A stretch of DNA of 27,709 nucleotides from O2-02-FULL-42-9 sp038043025 (GCA_038043025.1 JBBTCW010000077.1:1-27709), one strand, 5' to 3'; positions 7,922 to 16,617 are shown, numbered from the stretch's first letter. The notes: generated from the sequence alone by a model not told the origin. Numbers and translations: made by a program.

Positions 7922-7948
7922 TATAATTCGCTTGGGTTATAGTAACCC
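7922..7948 (+). promoter_or_regulatory. Promoter and leader dyad of the 20-residue peptide gene
   Basis: TATAAT at 7922-7927 is a good -10 box; no convincing -35 box is visible, so an extended or activator-dependent promoter is possible. Just downstream GGGTTA (7934-7939) and TAACCC (7943-7948) form a dyad around TAG. It could be an operator or a short leader hairpin, ending a few bases before the AAGGAG ribosome site. Confidence 0.45.
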
Positions 7949-7966
7949 TAAAAAAGGAGAAAGACT

Positions 7967-8029
7967 ATGAGTTGTTGTCCTAGCAAAAAAGGTGGTGATG
8001 ACAAAGGAAAAGACAAAAAAGGGAAATAA
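7967..8029 (+). CDS. 20-residue Cys-Cys, Lys/Gly/Asp-rich peptide, unknown
   Basis: An ATG with a strong AAGGAG site eight bases upstream opens 20 codons ending in TAA. The peptide starts MSCCPSKK and continues only with Gly, Asp and Lys (GGDDKGKDKKGK). The Cys pair at residues 3-4 could bind metal, form disulfides or be lipid-modified, but there is no hydrophobic segment. Support for a real gene comes from the whole cassette: a -10 box, a leader dyad, a ribosome site, the short frame and an intrinsic terminator 64 bases after the stop. I do not recognise it. The transcript could instead act mainly as a small RNA. It lies between the divergent MFS gene and convergent rarA. Confidence 0.6.
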   Translation: MSCCPSKKGGDDKGKDKKGK

Positions 8030-8092
8030 TCTTTGATTTGTCTTAACAATCCTGTTTAATAAAAACACTCTTAACTGAGTGATAACCATCGG

Positions 8093-8132
8093 ACATTACG
8101 CGGCTGTGTTGCAGTTGCGTAATGTTTTTTTT
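8093..8132 (+). terminator. Rho-independent terminator
   Basis: ACATTACGC (8093-8101) pairs with GCGTAATGT (8117-8125), followed by eight T. This is the strongest intrinsic terminator in the window. It ends the transcript of the 20-residue peptide and may block readthrough between it and convergent rarA. A smaller hairpin, CACTC/GAGTG, lies at 8066-8081. Confidence 0.9.
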
Positions 8133-8145
8133 ATGTCCATTATGT

Positions 8146-9450
8146 TTATATTTTATCTAATTCGCGTAGTTTGGCGAGTTTTTCTTTGATTTTGATCTCA
8201 AGACCGCGATCAACAGGCTCGTAATAATGGCCTCGCGGCATCCCCTCAGGAAAATAATTTTCGCCCGCCGCATAAGCATTGGGTTCATCATGCGCATAAC
8301 GATAATTTTTGCCATATCCTAACCCTTTCATGAGTTTTGTCGGCGCATTGCGAATATGTAACGGCACTTCTAACGTACCATACTCGTTGACATCATGCAT
8401 TGCTTGTTTCATCGCAATATAAACCGCATTGCTCTTTGCCGTGCAAGCCATATAAACAAGCGCTTGTGCTAATGCTAACTCCCCTTCTGGGCTACCCAAT
8501 CGTTCATACGCATCCCAAGCATTCAATGTTAACTGTAATGCACGCGGATCAGCATTACCAATGTCTTCACTCGCCATACGCACAATACGCCGAGCAAGAT
8601 ATGATGGATCACAACCACCATCTAACATGCGCGCAAACCAATATAATGCGGCATCAGGATCAGATCCGCGCACCGATTTATGCAGCGCAGAAATCTGATC
8701 ATAAAAATATTCACCCCCTTTATCAAACCGTCGCCAACCGTGCCGAATAACTTCTTTTATAATATCTTCCGTTATCTCAATTTGATCTTTATCGGTGCGC
8801 GCAAAATCAATCGCGACTTCTAGAAAATTCAACGCACGCCGCGCATCGCCGTCAGCTGTTTGCGCTAACAGCTGACGCAAATTTTTTGGAAAATTAATTT
8901 TTTGCTCGCCAAACCCATTATTTTTATCTGTTAAAGCACGATCGATGATGTCTAGTATATTTTCTTCGGATAATATTTTTAACACATACACACGTGTACG
9001 CGATAACAACGCATTGTTGATTTCAAATGAAGGATTTTCGGTTGTCGCACCGATCAAGGTCACTGTACCGTCTTCAACATGCGGCAAAAAGGCATCTTGC
9101 TGCGCTTTGTTAAAGCGATGCACTTCGTCGACAAACAAAACGGTGGCTTGATTTATTTCGCGCGCTTGTTGTGCACGCGTCACAATTTCACGAATATCTT
9201 TAACGCCGGCTAATACTGCAGAAATCTGTTCGAAGCGCGCTTTCGCGCTGCCCGCTAAGATTTTTGCCAAGGTTGTTTTGCCCGTACCTGGCGGCCCCCA
9301 AAAAATCATCGAATGCAATAAACCATTTTCAATAGCGGCGCGCAAGGGTTTGCCGACGGCTAATAAATGTTCTTGGCCGACATATTCATTAATCGTTTTG
9401 GGGCGTAAACGTGCCGCTAAGGGCGCGAATGTATCAGATGTTTTATTCAT
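8146..9450 (-). CDS. rarA: Replication-associated recombination protein A (MgsA/RarA)
   Basis: AAA+ ATPase of the clamp-loader clade that acts at stalled replication forks with RecA and SSB. The protein is 434 residues, normal for the family. Walker A is GPPGTGKT (K58), Walker B is VLFVDEVHRF near 104, and sensor 1 is the GATTENPSF region. The C-terminal tetramerisation part holds GGCDPSYLARRIVRMASEDIG in pieces typical of RarA. Its ATG overlaps the lolA stop (ATGA), with an AGGGA site within lolA, so lolA and rarA are translationally coupled as in E. coli. Confidence 0.97.
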   Translation of the reverse strand: MNKTSDTFAPLAARLRPKTINEYVGQEHLLAVGKPLRAAIENGLLHSMIFWGPPGTGKTTLAKILAGSAKARFEQISAVLAGVKDIREIVTRAQQAREINQATVLFVDEVHRFNKAQQDAFLPHVEDGTVTLIGATTENPSFEINNALLSRTRVYVLKILSEENILDIIDRALTDKNNGFGEQKINFPKNLRQLLAQTADGDARRALNFLEVAIDFARTDKDQIEITEDIIKEVIRHGWRRFDKGGEYFYDQISALHKSVRGSDPDAALYWFARMLDGGCDPSYLARRIVRMASEDIGNADPRALQLTLNAWDAYERLGSPEGELALAQALVYMACTAKSNAVYIAMKQAMHDVNEYGTLEVPLHIRNAPTKLMKGLGYGKNYRYAHDEPNAYAAGENYFPEGMPRGHYYEPVDRGLEIKIKEKLAKLRELDKI

Positions 9451-10082
9451 GATTTCCCTGTCGTCTGGTCAATCACATCCACGCCGGCGGGAGCCTGAAA
9501 ATCAAACATGATTGAATCTAATTTAGGATTAATTTGAACATCCGTAAATCGTATAACCGTATGCTGACCCAAAGAACTATCGAGCTGCATTTGCAATAAT
9601 TGATCATCGTAAAATCCCAAAATAATATCGCCGAACAAGTCGTTTTTTTGTTTCGGTATTAAATCAAACCAATTACCATCTTTATAATGTTTGTCATAAC
9701 TAATATTAAAATTATTTTTTAAATACGCATGCGAATGTGTCAATAAATACACCGGCGTTTGACTAATGCCCTCTTGTAAATTACGAACCGTCACTTGTTC
9801 CAAATCGGGCTCATAAATCCAAAGTTGTTGACCATTGGTCACAATGATCTGTTCCATCGGTTTTTGCACATGCCAATAAAATTTACCAGGACGCGAAATA
9901 GCCATTTTACCCGTGAGTTTTTGCAATATTTTTCCACTATCGCTCACCACTGTTTGCGAAAAATTCGCTTGCATGCTTGTGAAACTAGACAGACGATTTT
10001 GCAGATCGCTACCGGCGGACTGGGCAAAACCAATCGATTGAAACCATAATAAAAAAACAATAGCAACCATTTTTTGTTTCAT
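9447..10082 (-). CDS. lolA: Outer-membrane lipoprotein carrier protein LolA
   Basis: Periplasmic chaperone that takes lipoproteins from LolCDE in the inner membrane and delivers them to LolB at the outer membrane. The 211-residue precursor has a signal peptide (MKQKMVAIVFLLWFQSIGFA, cleaved near residue 20-23). The mature part shows the LolA hallmarks: LQNRLSSFTSMQANFSQTV, ISRPGKFYWHV and QLWIYEPDLEQVTVRN (PF03548). Its stop overlaps the rarA start. Upstream, a 200-base block of palindromic repeats separates it from ftsK, so its transcription may be uncoupled from ftsK. Confidence 0.95.
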   Translation of the reverse strand: MKQKMVAIVFLLWFQSIGFAQSAGSDLQNRLSSFTSMQANFSQTVVSDSGKILQKLTGKMAISRPGKFYWHVQKPMEQIIVTNGQQLWIYEPDLEQVTVRNLQEGISQTPVYLLTHSHAYLKNNFNISYDKHYKDGNWFDLIPKQKNDLFGDIILGFYDDQLLQMQLDSSLGQHTVIRFTDVQINPKLDSIMFDFQAPAGVDVIDQTTGKS

Positions 10083-10099
10083 AGCACGTTACCTAACTT

Positions 10100-10264
10100 G
10101 CGCAGCTCAGAGCTGCTGAAAATGGCATGGCCAAAACGCCCGCCACGCCTGGCTTGCAGCAGCTCAGAGCTGCGCGGATTAAAATATTGTAAGCCATTTG
10201 CCTACGCACAGCTCTGAGCTGCTGCAAGGCAGATGGAGCCTGGATTTGCGGAGCTCTGAGCTGC
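10100..10264. repeat. Palindromic intergenic repeat, copy B
   Basis: The block holds four CAGCTC(A/T)GAGCTG-type palindromes (near 10102, 10158, 10209 and 10251). The stretch 10148-10224 matches 5380-5456 at 76 of 77 bases, including the AT-rich loop. After 10224 the copies diverge, so the outer right arm is lost here. It fills nearly the whole gap between ftsK and lolA and would form strong hairpins in the ftsK-lolA transcript. Confidence 0.85.
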
Positions 10265-10283
10265 AATAAAAAAAATAAAAAAA

Positions 10284-12614
10284 TTAATCCGATATCGGTG
10301 GCGGCGCTAGCACGTCGCGACTGCCGTTCACGCCCATTTCTGTGACAACGCCAGCGCTTTCCATGTCCTCTAACATGCGCGCTGCACGATTATACCCAAT
10401 CTTTAAGCGTCGCTGTACATACGAAATCGATGCGCGACGTGATTCCGTTACAATCGCAATCGCTTGATCATACAACGGATCTTGCTCCGCTTCTTCACCC
10501 GGCTCACCATCTGTTATTTCAACTGGATTTTCTAAAATTTCTTCATGATAATCCGGCTCGCCTTGCGCTTTCAAATATTTCACCACACGGTGCACTTCAT
10601 CATCAGCCACATAACCCCCATGCACACGAATCGGATGCGACGTGCCTGGCGGTAAATACAACATATCACCATAACCTAATAATTGTTCGGCACCCGATTG
10701 ATCGAGAATCGTGCGCGAATCAATACGCGATGATACGCGAAAGGAAATACGCGTTGGAATATTCGCCTTAATCAAACCCGTAATCACATCCACCGATGGA
10801 CGCTGCGTAGCTAAAATCATATGAATACCAACCGCTCGCGCCTTTTGCGCAATACGTGTAATTAATTCTTCTACTTTATAACCCGTCACCATCATTAAAT
10901 CCGCCAATTCGTCCACCACAATGATAATGTTTGGCATGGTTTCTAATTTTGGCGGCTCTTCTGCATCCAGCGGCTTCATAACAGTATTAAGAAGCGGTTC
11001 GCCCTTGTCGCTCGCCTCTTTCACTTTTTGATTAAACCCCGCCAAGTTTCTAACCCCGACTGATGCCAACAATTGATAACGTCGCTCCATTTCGGCAATA
11101 CACCATCGAAATGCGTTTGTCGCTTCGCGCATATCCGTCACCACCGGCGTTAATAAATGCGGCAATCCATCATAAATGGATAACTCAAGCATTTTGGGAT
11201 CCACCATAATTAGACGCACTTGCTCGGGCGTGGCTTTAAATAAAATACTAAACAACATCGCATTAATACACATCGATTTGCCCGATCCGGTTGTTCCCGC
11301 AATCAACACATGTGGCATTTTTCCTAAGTCGACGACCACCGGATATCCGCTAATGTCCTTACCCAATGTCAAGGTTAAAGGCGAAAAGGCTTCTTGATAA
11401 GACGGCGTACTAAATAACTTCTTTAATCGAACAATCTCTCTATCCATATTCGGGAGCTCCAATCCGATCACGGATTTGCCCGGAATTACTTCGACAATAC
11501 GTACGCTGCTCACCGATAACGATCTTGCTAAATCTTTAACCAACGATGAAATTTTACTCACCTTTAATCCCGGCGCTAACCGCAACTCAAATCGTGTAAT
11601 CACAGGACCCGGATGTACACCAACAACGGTGGCCTCAACGCCAAAATCTGTTAAATGCTGTTCAATCTCACGTGATAACGATTCTAAATCCGCGGATGAA
11701 TATTTTTTAAGATTTTGCTGCTCTGGCTCATCGAGTAATGATAATGGTGGCAACTGACCAGATTTTGCTTTAATCTCTTTATGTTTTTCAAAATTATTAT
11801 TATTACTATTAATCAATGTATTGTCTGATATTTTTAATGCAATTTCATGCTCTATGCTCGGCGCCAATGGCTTAGATGGAATTTCTGCTTCTATTGTTTT
11901 TATAACGCGTTTTTTATCTCTCGCACGATCACGCCATGCTAAATATTTATAATGTAATTTACTAGAAAGTCTCGATATCTTTTTGAAAAATTTAAGCATT
12001 AAATTAAAAAATATTTTAGAAATACTGATCCATGACCAACCTGTGAACAAAGTAACCCCTATCAAGAAAAAAGCAGTCAATATTAAGCCCGTGCCATCTA
12101 CGCTGAGTAAACCGATCAAATGCGCATCAATAAAATTTCCAAAAATACCGCCGAAGTGAACTAAATAATTTTTGTCATGAAAGGACTGATAGAAGTCAAA
12201 TAATGCGCAAGCCGACAACAGGAACAAAATAAAACCACCAATGCGCCACAATTGATGAGACGCTGATGCACCCTCTTCCTCACTCGCTTTTTTGAACAAA
12301 ATAAACCAGCCTGAACCGGCTAACAACACGGGCAAAATATAGGCCATATAACCAAACAATGAAATAAAAATATCAGCAACCCAAGCTCCTACACGACCGC
12401 CTGCATTTACAATCATACCGCCTGCACCAGATGTTGACCATCCTGGATCACTGCTGTGATACGTGCTCAACGCAACCAATAAATAGGCAGAAATGGCCAA
12501 TAACAGTAGCCACACTCCCTCCCTCACGCGATTTTTTGCAGCCAACACAATCCCTTCTTGCTCATCGGATTGCTGTTTCCGAACTTTTGCCTGTTTTTTC
12601 AACACTCTCTCCAC
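10284..12614 (-). CDS. ftsK: DNA translocase FtsK
   Basis: Septal DNA pump that directs chromosome dimer resolution with XerCD and helps anchor the divisome. About four membrane helices occupy residues 30-190 (first: VWLLLLAISAYLLVALSTY). A basic linker of only some 90 residues follows, then the RecA-like motor with Walker A AGTTGSGKS (K446) and Walker B IIIVVDELADLMM. The C-terminal gamma winged-helix domain that reads KOPS sites starts near 710 (YDQAIAIVTESRRASISYV). At 776 residues it is far shorter than E. coli FtsK (1329) because the linker is short. The start is not ATG: GTG at 12614 is used here, but GGAGA then fits a TTG four codons downstream (12602). It is divergent from trxB. Confidence 0.96.
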   Translation of the reverse strand: MERVLKKQAKVRKQQSDEQEGIVLAAKNRVREGVWLLLLAISAYLLVALSTYHSSDPGWSTSGAGGMIVNAGGRVGAWVADIFISLFGYMAYILPVLLAGSGWFILFKKASEEEGASASHQLWRIGGFILFLLSACALFDFYQSFHDKNYLVHFGGIFGNFIDAHLIGLLSVDGTGLILTAFFLIGVTLFTGWSWISISKIFFNLMLKFFKKISRLSSKLHYKYLAWRDRARDKKRVIKTIEAEIPSKPLAPSIEHEIALKISDNTLINSNNNNFEKHKEIKAKSGQLPPLSLLDEPEQQNLKKYSSADLESLSREIEQHLTDFGVEATVVGVHPGPVITRFELRLAPGLKVSKISSLVKDLARSLSVSSVRIVEVIPGKSVIGLELPNMDREIVRLKKLFSTPSYQEAFSPLTLTLGKDISGYPVVVDLGKMPHVLIAGTTGSGKSMCINAMLFSILFKATPEQVRLIMVDPKMLELSIYDGLPHLLTPVVTDMREATNAFRWCIAEMERRYQLLASVGVRNLAGFNQKVKEASDKGEPLLNTVMKPLDAEEPPKLETMPNIIIVVDELADLMMVTGYKVEELITRIAQKARAVGIHMILATQRPSVDVITGLIKANIPTRISFRVSSRIDSRTILDQSGAEQLLGYGDMLYLPPGTSHPIRVHGGYVADDEVHRVVKYLKAQGEPDYHEEILENPVEITDGEPGEEAEQDPLYDQAIAIVTESRRASISYVQRRLKIGYNRAARMLEDMESAGVVTEMGVNGSRDVLAPPPISD

Positions 12615-12619
12615 AAATA

Positions 12620-12647
12620 TTTACAAAACAATTCTTTACTATATCAT
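12620..12647 (+). promoter_or_regulatory. trxB promoter
   Basis: TTTACA (12620-12625) and TATCAT (12642-12647), each five of six to consensus, are separated by 16 bases in the 56-base gap between divergent ftsK and trxB. Transcription would start about 17 bases before the trxB ATG. Confidence 0.6.
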
Positions 12648-12670
12648 TAATCCAGAGCAGAGGTAATACC

Positions 12671-13612
12671 ATGGCAACACATCATCGCTTGATTATTTTG
12701 GGCGCAGGGCCTGCAGGTTTAACAGCAGCAATTTATGCCGCTCGCGCAAATTTAGAACCCACATTGATCACTGGGATACAACCAGGTGGTCAATTAATGA
12801 CAACAGCGATCGTTGATAATTGGCCTGGTGAAACCGATGGCATTCAGGGGCCGGACTTGATGGAAAACATGCTCGCGCATGCCAAACGACTCAATACAAA
12901 CATCATTAACGATCACATCCAATCGACTCGCCTCAAATCGCATCCCTTTGAATTAGTCGGCGACACAGAAACCTACACCTGCGATGCATTAATTATCGCA
13001 ACCGGCGCATCTGCAAAATATTTAGGATTATCGTCAGAAGAAAAATACAAAGGCAAAGGCGTATCCGCTTGTGCAACCTGTGATGGATTTTTCTTTCGCA
13101 ATCAAAAGGTCGCGGTTATCGGCGGTGGCGATTCGGCAGTTACGGAAAGCTTATATCTTGCAAATATTGCATCTGAAGTCATCGTGGTACACCGCCGACA
13201 TGAATTGCGCGCGGAAAAAACATTGGCGCATCAATTACAAAACACTAAAAATGTCACACTCGAATGGAATTCTGTTTTAGAAGAAATCTTGGGCGATGAC
13301 AAGGGCGTGAATGGCATACGTCTCAAAAATGTTAAAACAAACAAGATAAAAAACATTGAATTACAAGGTGTCTTCATTGCAATCGGGCACACACCCAATA
13401 CCCATATTTTTGAACATCAACTCGATATGAAGCACGGCTATATCACGGTAAACAGCGGCATCTCTGGTAATGCGACAATGACCAGCATCCCCGGTGTTTT
13501 CGCTGCAGGCGATTGCGCGGATAACATCTATCGTCAAGCCATTACCTCAGCGGGAACGGGCTGTATGGCAGCGCTAGATGCGGAGAAATATTTAGACCGT
13601 AGGTTGGGCTGA
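12671..13612 (+). CDS. trxB: Thioredoxin reductase
   Basis: NADPH-dependent flavoenzyme that reduces thioredoxin in the cytoplasm. It is 313 residues from the ATG at 12671 (MATHHRLIILGAGPAG), with an AGAGG site upstream; a longer frame to 12431 runs back into ftsK and is not credible. The FAD-binding GxGPAG motif is at the N terminus, the redox-active CATC is C134-C137, the NADPH motif is VIGGGDSAVTE, and the C-terminal FAD contact is GVFAAGDC. In E. coli lrp lies between ftsK and trxB; it is absent here. Confidence 0.98.
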   Translation: MATHHRLIILGAGPAGLTAAIYAARANLEPTLITGIQPGGQLMTTAIVDNWPGETDGIQGPDLMENMLAHAKRLNTNIINDHIQSTRLKSHPFELVGDTETYTCDALIIATGASAKYLGLSSEEKYKGKGVSACATCDGFFFRNQKVAVIGGGDSAVTESLYLANIASEVIVVHRRHELRAEKTLAHQLQNTKNVTLEWNSVLEEILGDDKGVNGIRLKNVKTNKIKNIELQGVFIAIGHTPNTHIFEHQLDMKHGYITVNSGISGNATMTSIPGVFAAGDCADNIYRQAITSAGTGCMAALDAEKYLDRRLG

Positions 13613-13631
13613 GCAGATGCATTCAACCCAA
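13604..13631 (+). terminator. Possible trxB hairpin terminator
   Basis: TTGGGCTGA (13604-13612), overlapping the trxB stop, pairs with TCAACCCAA (13623-13631) with one mismatch. There is no clear T-tract after it, so it may be a weak terminator or a transcript-end stem. Confidence 0.45.
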
Positions 13632-13683
13632 TGAGTTGTTGTCATTTGAACGGCGATGTTCGACAGAAAACAGCGCAACATAC

Positions 13684-13711
13684 TTTACCTTATACCTTGA
13701 TCAGGTATAAT
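13684..13711 (+). promoter_or_regulatory. infA promoter with overlapping dyad
   Basis: A perfect TATAAT (13706-13711) is preceded by TTTACC (13684-13689) with a 16-base spacer. TATACC (13691-13696) and GGTATA (13704-13709) form an inverted repeat around TTGATCA, spanning the spacer and the -10 box. Such a dyad could be an operator, though an AT-rich -10 region can give one by chance. Confidence 0.55.
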
Positions 13712-13741
13712 ATCCCCTTTCTAAACACGTTAGGAATTATC

Positions 13742-13984
13742 ATGTCGAAAGGCGATCACATTGAAATGAAGGGAACCGTGACGGATGTCCTTCCCAACAC
13801 CACGTTTCGAGTTAAACTCGAAAATGGTCATACCGTTACCGCGCATATTTCAGGGCGCATGCGCAAAAACTATATCCGCATTTTAAATGGCGATGACGTG
13901 ATCGTTGAACTCACCCCTTATGATCTTTCCAAAGGCCGCATTACCTTCCGTGGTAAAGAGCGGAAAGAAGATAAGAAAGATTAA
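13742..13984 (+). CDS. infA: Translation initiation factor IF-1
   Basis: IF-1 binds the ribosomal A site and helps IF-2 and IF-3 at initiation. It is 80 residues from MSKGDHIEMKGTVTDVLPNT, with the S1-like OB fold (FRVKLENGHTVTAHISG, RMRKNYIRIL) and the basic tail of the family. The ATG has an AGGA site and its own promoter; an in-frame ATG at 13631 lies upstream of the promoter and is rejected. E. coli IF-1 has 72 residues and the extra ones here are a charged tail (KERKEDKKD). The gene converges on clpA with a gap of five bases. Confidence 0.97.
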   Translation: MSKGDHIEMKGTVTDVLPNTTFRVKLENGHTVTAHISGRMRKNYIRILNGDDVIVELTPYDLSKGRITFRGKERKEDKKD

Positions 13985-13989
13985 TTAAA

Positions 13990-16290
13990 TTAAACCACCG
14001 TTTCCCGAATATCAATATCCAACTCGTCGTTTTTAGTCTCGACTTTCACTTGCCCGCCTTCTGAAAGTCGGCCAAATAGCAATTCATCGGCCAAGTACTT
14101 TCTAAGTTTTTCATCGATTAACCGTGCCATGGGTCGCGCACCATTTTCATGATCATAACCATGTTCGGCTAACCATAAACGTGCCTCTTCATTAACATCC
14201 AGTGTCACGTGTTTTTCGGATAACTGCTCAGACAGCTCTCCTAAAAACTTATTCACAACACTGGCAATGGTGGCAGCATCCAAATGTTTAAACTGTACAA
14301 TCGAATCTAATCGATTTCGAAATTCTGGCGTAAACACACGTTTAATCGCCGACATACTATCGGTCACATCCTTCGCGGTTGTAAATCCAATCGGCGTATG
14401 CGTTAACTCAGATGCACCGGCATTTGTTGTCATCACAATAATCGTATGTCGAAAATCGACTTTACGTCCATTGCTATCCGTCAATATCCCGTGATCCATC
14501 ACTTGTAATAATAAGTTATAAATATCCGCATGTGCTTTTTCGATTTCATCTAACAAAATAACGGAATGTGGATGTTTGTACACCTCTTCGGTGAGCAATC
14601 CCCCGTTATCAAATCCCACATAACCCGGAGGTGCGCCGACCAAACGTGAAATCGTGTGATGCTCTTGATATTCTGACATATCAAATCGCAGCAACTCCAC
14701 GCCCATAATCCGCGCTAATTGCCGTGCCACTTCTGTTTTACCCACGCCTGTTGGTCCCGCAAATAAAAATGATCCCATCGGTTTATCGCCCACGCGCAAT
14801 CCCGACCGTGACAACTTGATAGCGGTCACCAAAGAACTAATCGCGCGATCTTGTCCATAAATAACTGAACTCAAATCAGACTCTAATGTTTTTAATTTAA
14901 TCTTATCCGAACGCGATACATTTTGTTCTGGAATACGTGCTGTTTTTGCCACCACCATTGCAATCATTTTTTCATCGATCACGCCAGTTTGTTTTGATTT
15001 CGGCAATAAGACATGACAGGCGCCTGCCTCATCGACAACATCGACTGCCTTGTCCGGTAAGAAACGATCATTAATGTAACGCGCAGACAATGTCACCGCG
15101 GCTTTCAATGCTTCATCGGTATATTTTACTTTATGATGTTCTTCTAACTTTTCACGCAAGCCTTGTAAAATTTCGATGGTTTCTTCGATCGTATTTTCAG
15201 GCACTTCCGTTACCTTAAATCGTCGAGCTAATGCAGAATCTTTTTCAAACACGCGCCGGTATTCTTGAAATGTCGTCGCGCCCACACAGCGAAACTCGCC
15301 CGTGCCTAATAACGGTTTTAATAAATTCGACACATCGAGCATACCGCCTGATGCAGAACCTGCACCAATAATAGTATGAATCTCATCAATGAAAAGGATG
15401 GCGCCCTTTTCTTTTTTTAATCCCTCGAGAACATCTTTCATGCGTTTTTCAAAATCACCCCGATATTTGGTGCCGGCCAATAACGCGCCTAAATCCAATG
15501 AATACACGGTACTATTCGATAAATGTTTTGGCGCCTTGCCTTCCACAATCATTTTGGCAATACCTTCGACAATCGCAGTTTTGCCTACGCCCGGCTCACC
15601 CACTAATAATGGATTGTTTTTGCGACGACGACTAAATACTTGTAAAACATGTTCAATCACATCGGCTCGACCGATCAATGGATCAATTTTACCTTGTCGC
15701 GCTTTCTCATTGAGATTACATAATATATCATTTTCTTCTGATTGTTTGGCGTGTTGCTGCGCGATCAGCTCGTCCAATTCAGAAAATGCTTGTGCCGCTG
15801 CGAGCGGATCAACTTGGTTTAAATCATTTATATTATCTGATTTATCAACTCTATCCGACTGCGGAGATCCTTGATAAACTTCATTTTCAACCGCTTGTCG
15901 TGTAACGCCTTCTTGTTCCAAAAAATAAACACTGCGACTCGCTGTTTCATCAAAAATCGCTTCTAACACATGTGCGCCAGTCGCTTCCAGTAAACCAGAC
16001 GATTGCGCACGAAACACCGCGCGCTGTAAAACGCGTTGCAACCCTAACGTCGGTTGTGTGTCGCGGTCATTAACGCTGGGAGGGATTTTAGGTGTGCTTT
16101 TGCTGATAAAAGCACCCAGTTTTTTCTTTAAGCTTGGAATATCGGCATTACAAGATTTTAATATTTTAACGACAGCAGAATTTTCTAACAATCCATTTAC
16201 TAAATGTTCTACTGTAAAATATTCATGTCTTTTTTCGCGCGCTTCTTTAAATGCAATATTTAACGTATATTCTAGTTCTTTATCTAACAT
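13990..16290 (-). CDS. clpA: ATP-dependent Clp protease ATPase subunit ClpA
   Basis: Hexameric AAA+ unfoldase that feeds substrates to ClpP. The start is the ATG at 16290 (MLDKELEYTLNIAFKEARE), with GGAGG six bases upstream and agreeing with E. coli ClpA; 13 further in-frame residues upstream are not conserved. It has 766 residues: an N-domain (1-145) that docks adaptors, D1 with GEPGVGKT (K237), D2 with GPTGVGKT (K518), and the ClpP-docking loop IGF within THTPIGFTTA. This loop separates ClpA from ClpB. The adaptor gene clpS, usually just upstream, is not here; a divergent transporter gene takes its place. Confidence 0.97.
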   Translation of the reverse strand: MLDKELEYTLNIAFKEAREKRHEYFTVEHLVNGLLENSAVVKILKSCNADIPSLKKKLGAFISKSTPKIPPSVNDRDTQPTLGLQRVLQRAVFRAQSSGLLEATGAHVLEAIFDETASRSVYFLEQEGVTRQAVENEVYQGSPQSDRVDKSDNINDLNQVDPLAAAQAFSELDELIAQQHAKQSEENDILCNLNEKARQGKIDPLIGRADVIEHVLQVFSRRRKNNPLLVGEPGVGKTAIVEGIAKMIVEGKAPKHLSNSTVYSLDLGALLAGTKYRGDFEKRMKDVLEGLKKEKGAILFIDEIHTIIGAGSASGGMLDVSNLLKPLLGTGEFRCVGATTFQEYRRVFEKDSALARRFKVTEVPENTIEETIEILQGLREKLEEHHKVKYTDEALKAAVTLSARYINDRFLPDKAVDVVDEAGACHVLLPKSKQTGVIDEKMIAMVVAKTARIPEQNVSRSDKIKLKTLESDLSSVIYGQDRAISSLVTAIKLSRSGLRVGDKPMGSFLFAGPTGVGKTEVARQLARIMGVELLRFDMSEYQEHHTISRLVGAPPGYVGFDNGGLLTEEVYKHPHSVILLDEIEKAHADIYNLLLQVMDHGILTDSNGRKVDFRHTIIVMTTNAGASELTHTPIGFTTAKDVTDSMSAIKRVFTPEFRNRLDSIVQFKHLDAATIASVVNKFLGELSEQLSEKHVTLDVNEEARLWLAEHGYDHENGARPMARLIDEKLRKYLADELLFGRLSEGGQVKVETKNDELDIDIRETVV

Positions 16291-16553
16291 GGTTTCCTCC
16301 CGTTTTCCCTTTCGCCCTGCAGAATCCATTCCGCATTCCTTGGCAAATACTGATGGATGGACGTTGATCCATTCACAACTTCAGTATAGACAGGCTCAAC
16401 CATTTCGCTTGCGAACTTTTAAAATATTTATAGAAATGCATAATTCATGACCGCTCTGATCTTAAAAAACACAAACATATCTACTTATCCACAGGTGTGA
16501 CGATTAATAATTATACGTGCGCAAATAAAACACATATAAAATCTGGATTATTC

Positions 16554-16582
16554 TAGTCAATACCATCCATTCACATTATAAT
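16554..16582 (+). promoter_or_regulatory. Promoter of the 16618 transporter
   Basis: TATAAT (16577-16582) with TAGTCA (16554-16559, four of six) and a 17-base spacer. It lies in the 327-base gap between divergent clpA and the transporter. The rest of that gap is AT-rich, and I see no RNA gene, repeat or credible frame in it. A TATACT on the minus strand at 16383-16388 could be a clpA -10 box, but no matching -35 is visible. Confidence 0.5.
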
Positions 16583-16617
16583 GGCTGCGACTTTGTTATT
16601 AATAAGGATTATTCGGT

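Noticed and set aside
13631..13984. In-frame N-terminal extension of infA starting MSCCHLNG
   Set aside because: The extension lies upstream of the infA promoter and is unlike any IF-1. The resemblance to the start of the 20-residue peptide (ATGAGTTGTTGTC) appears to be coincidence.
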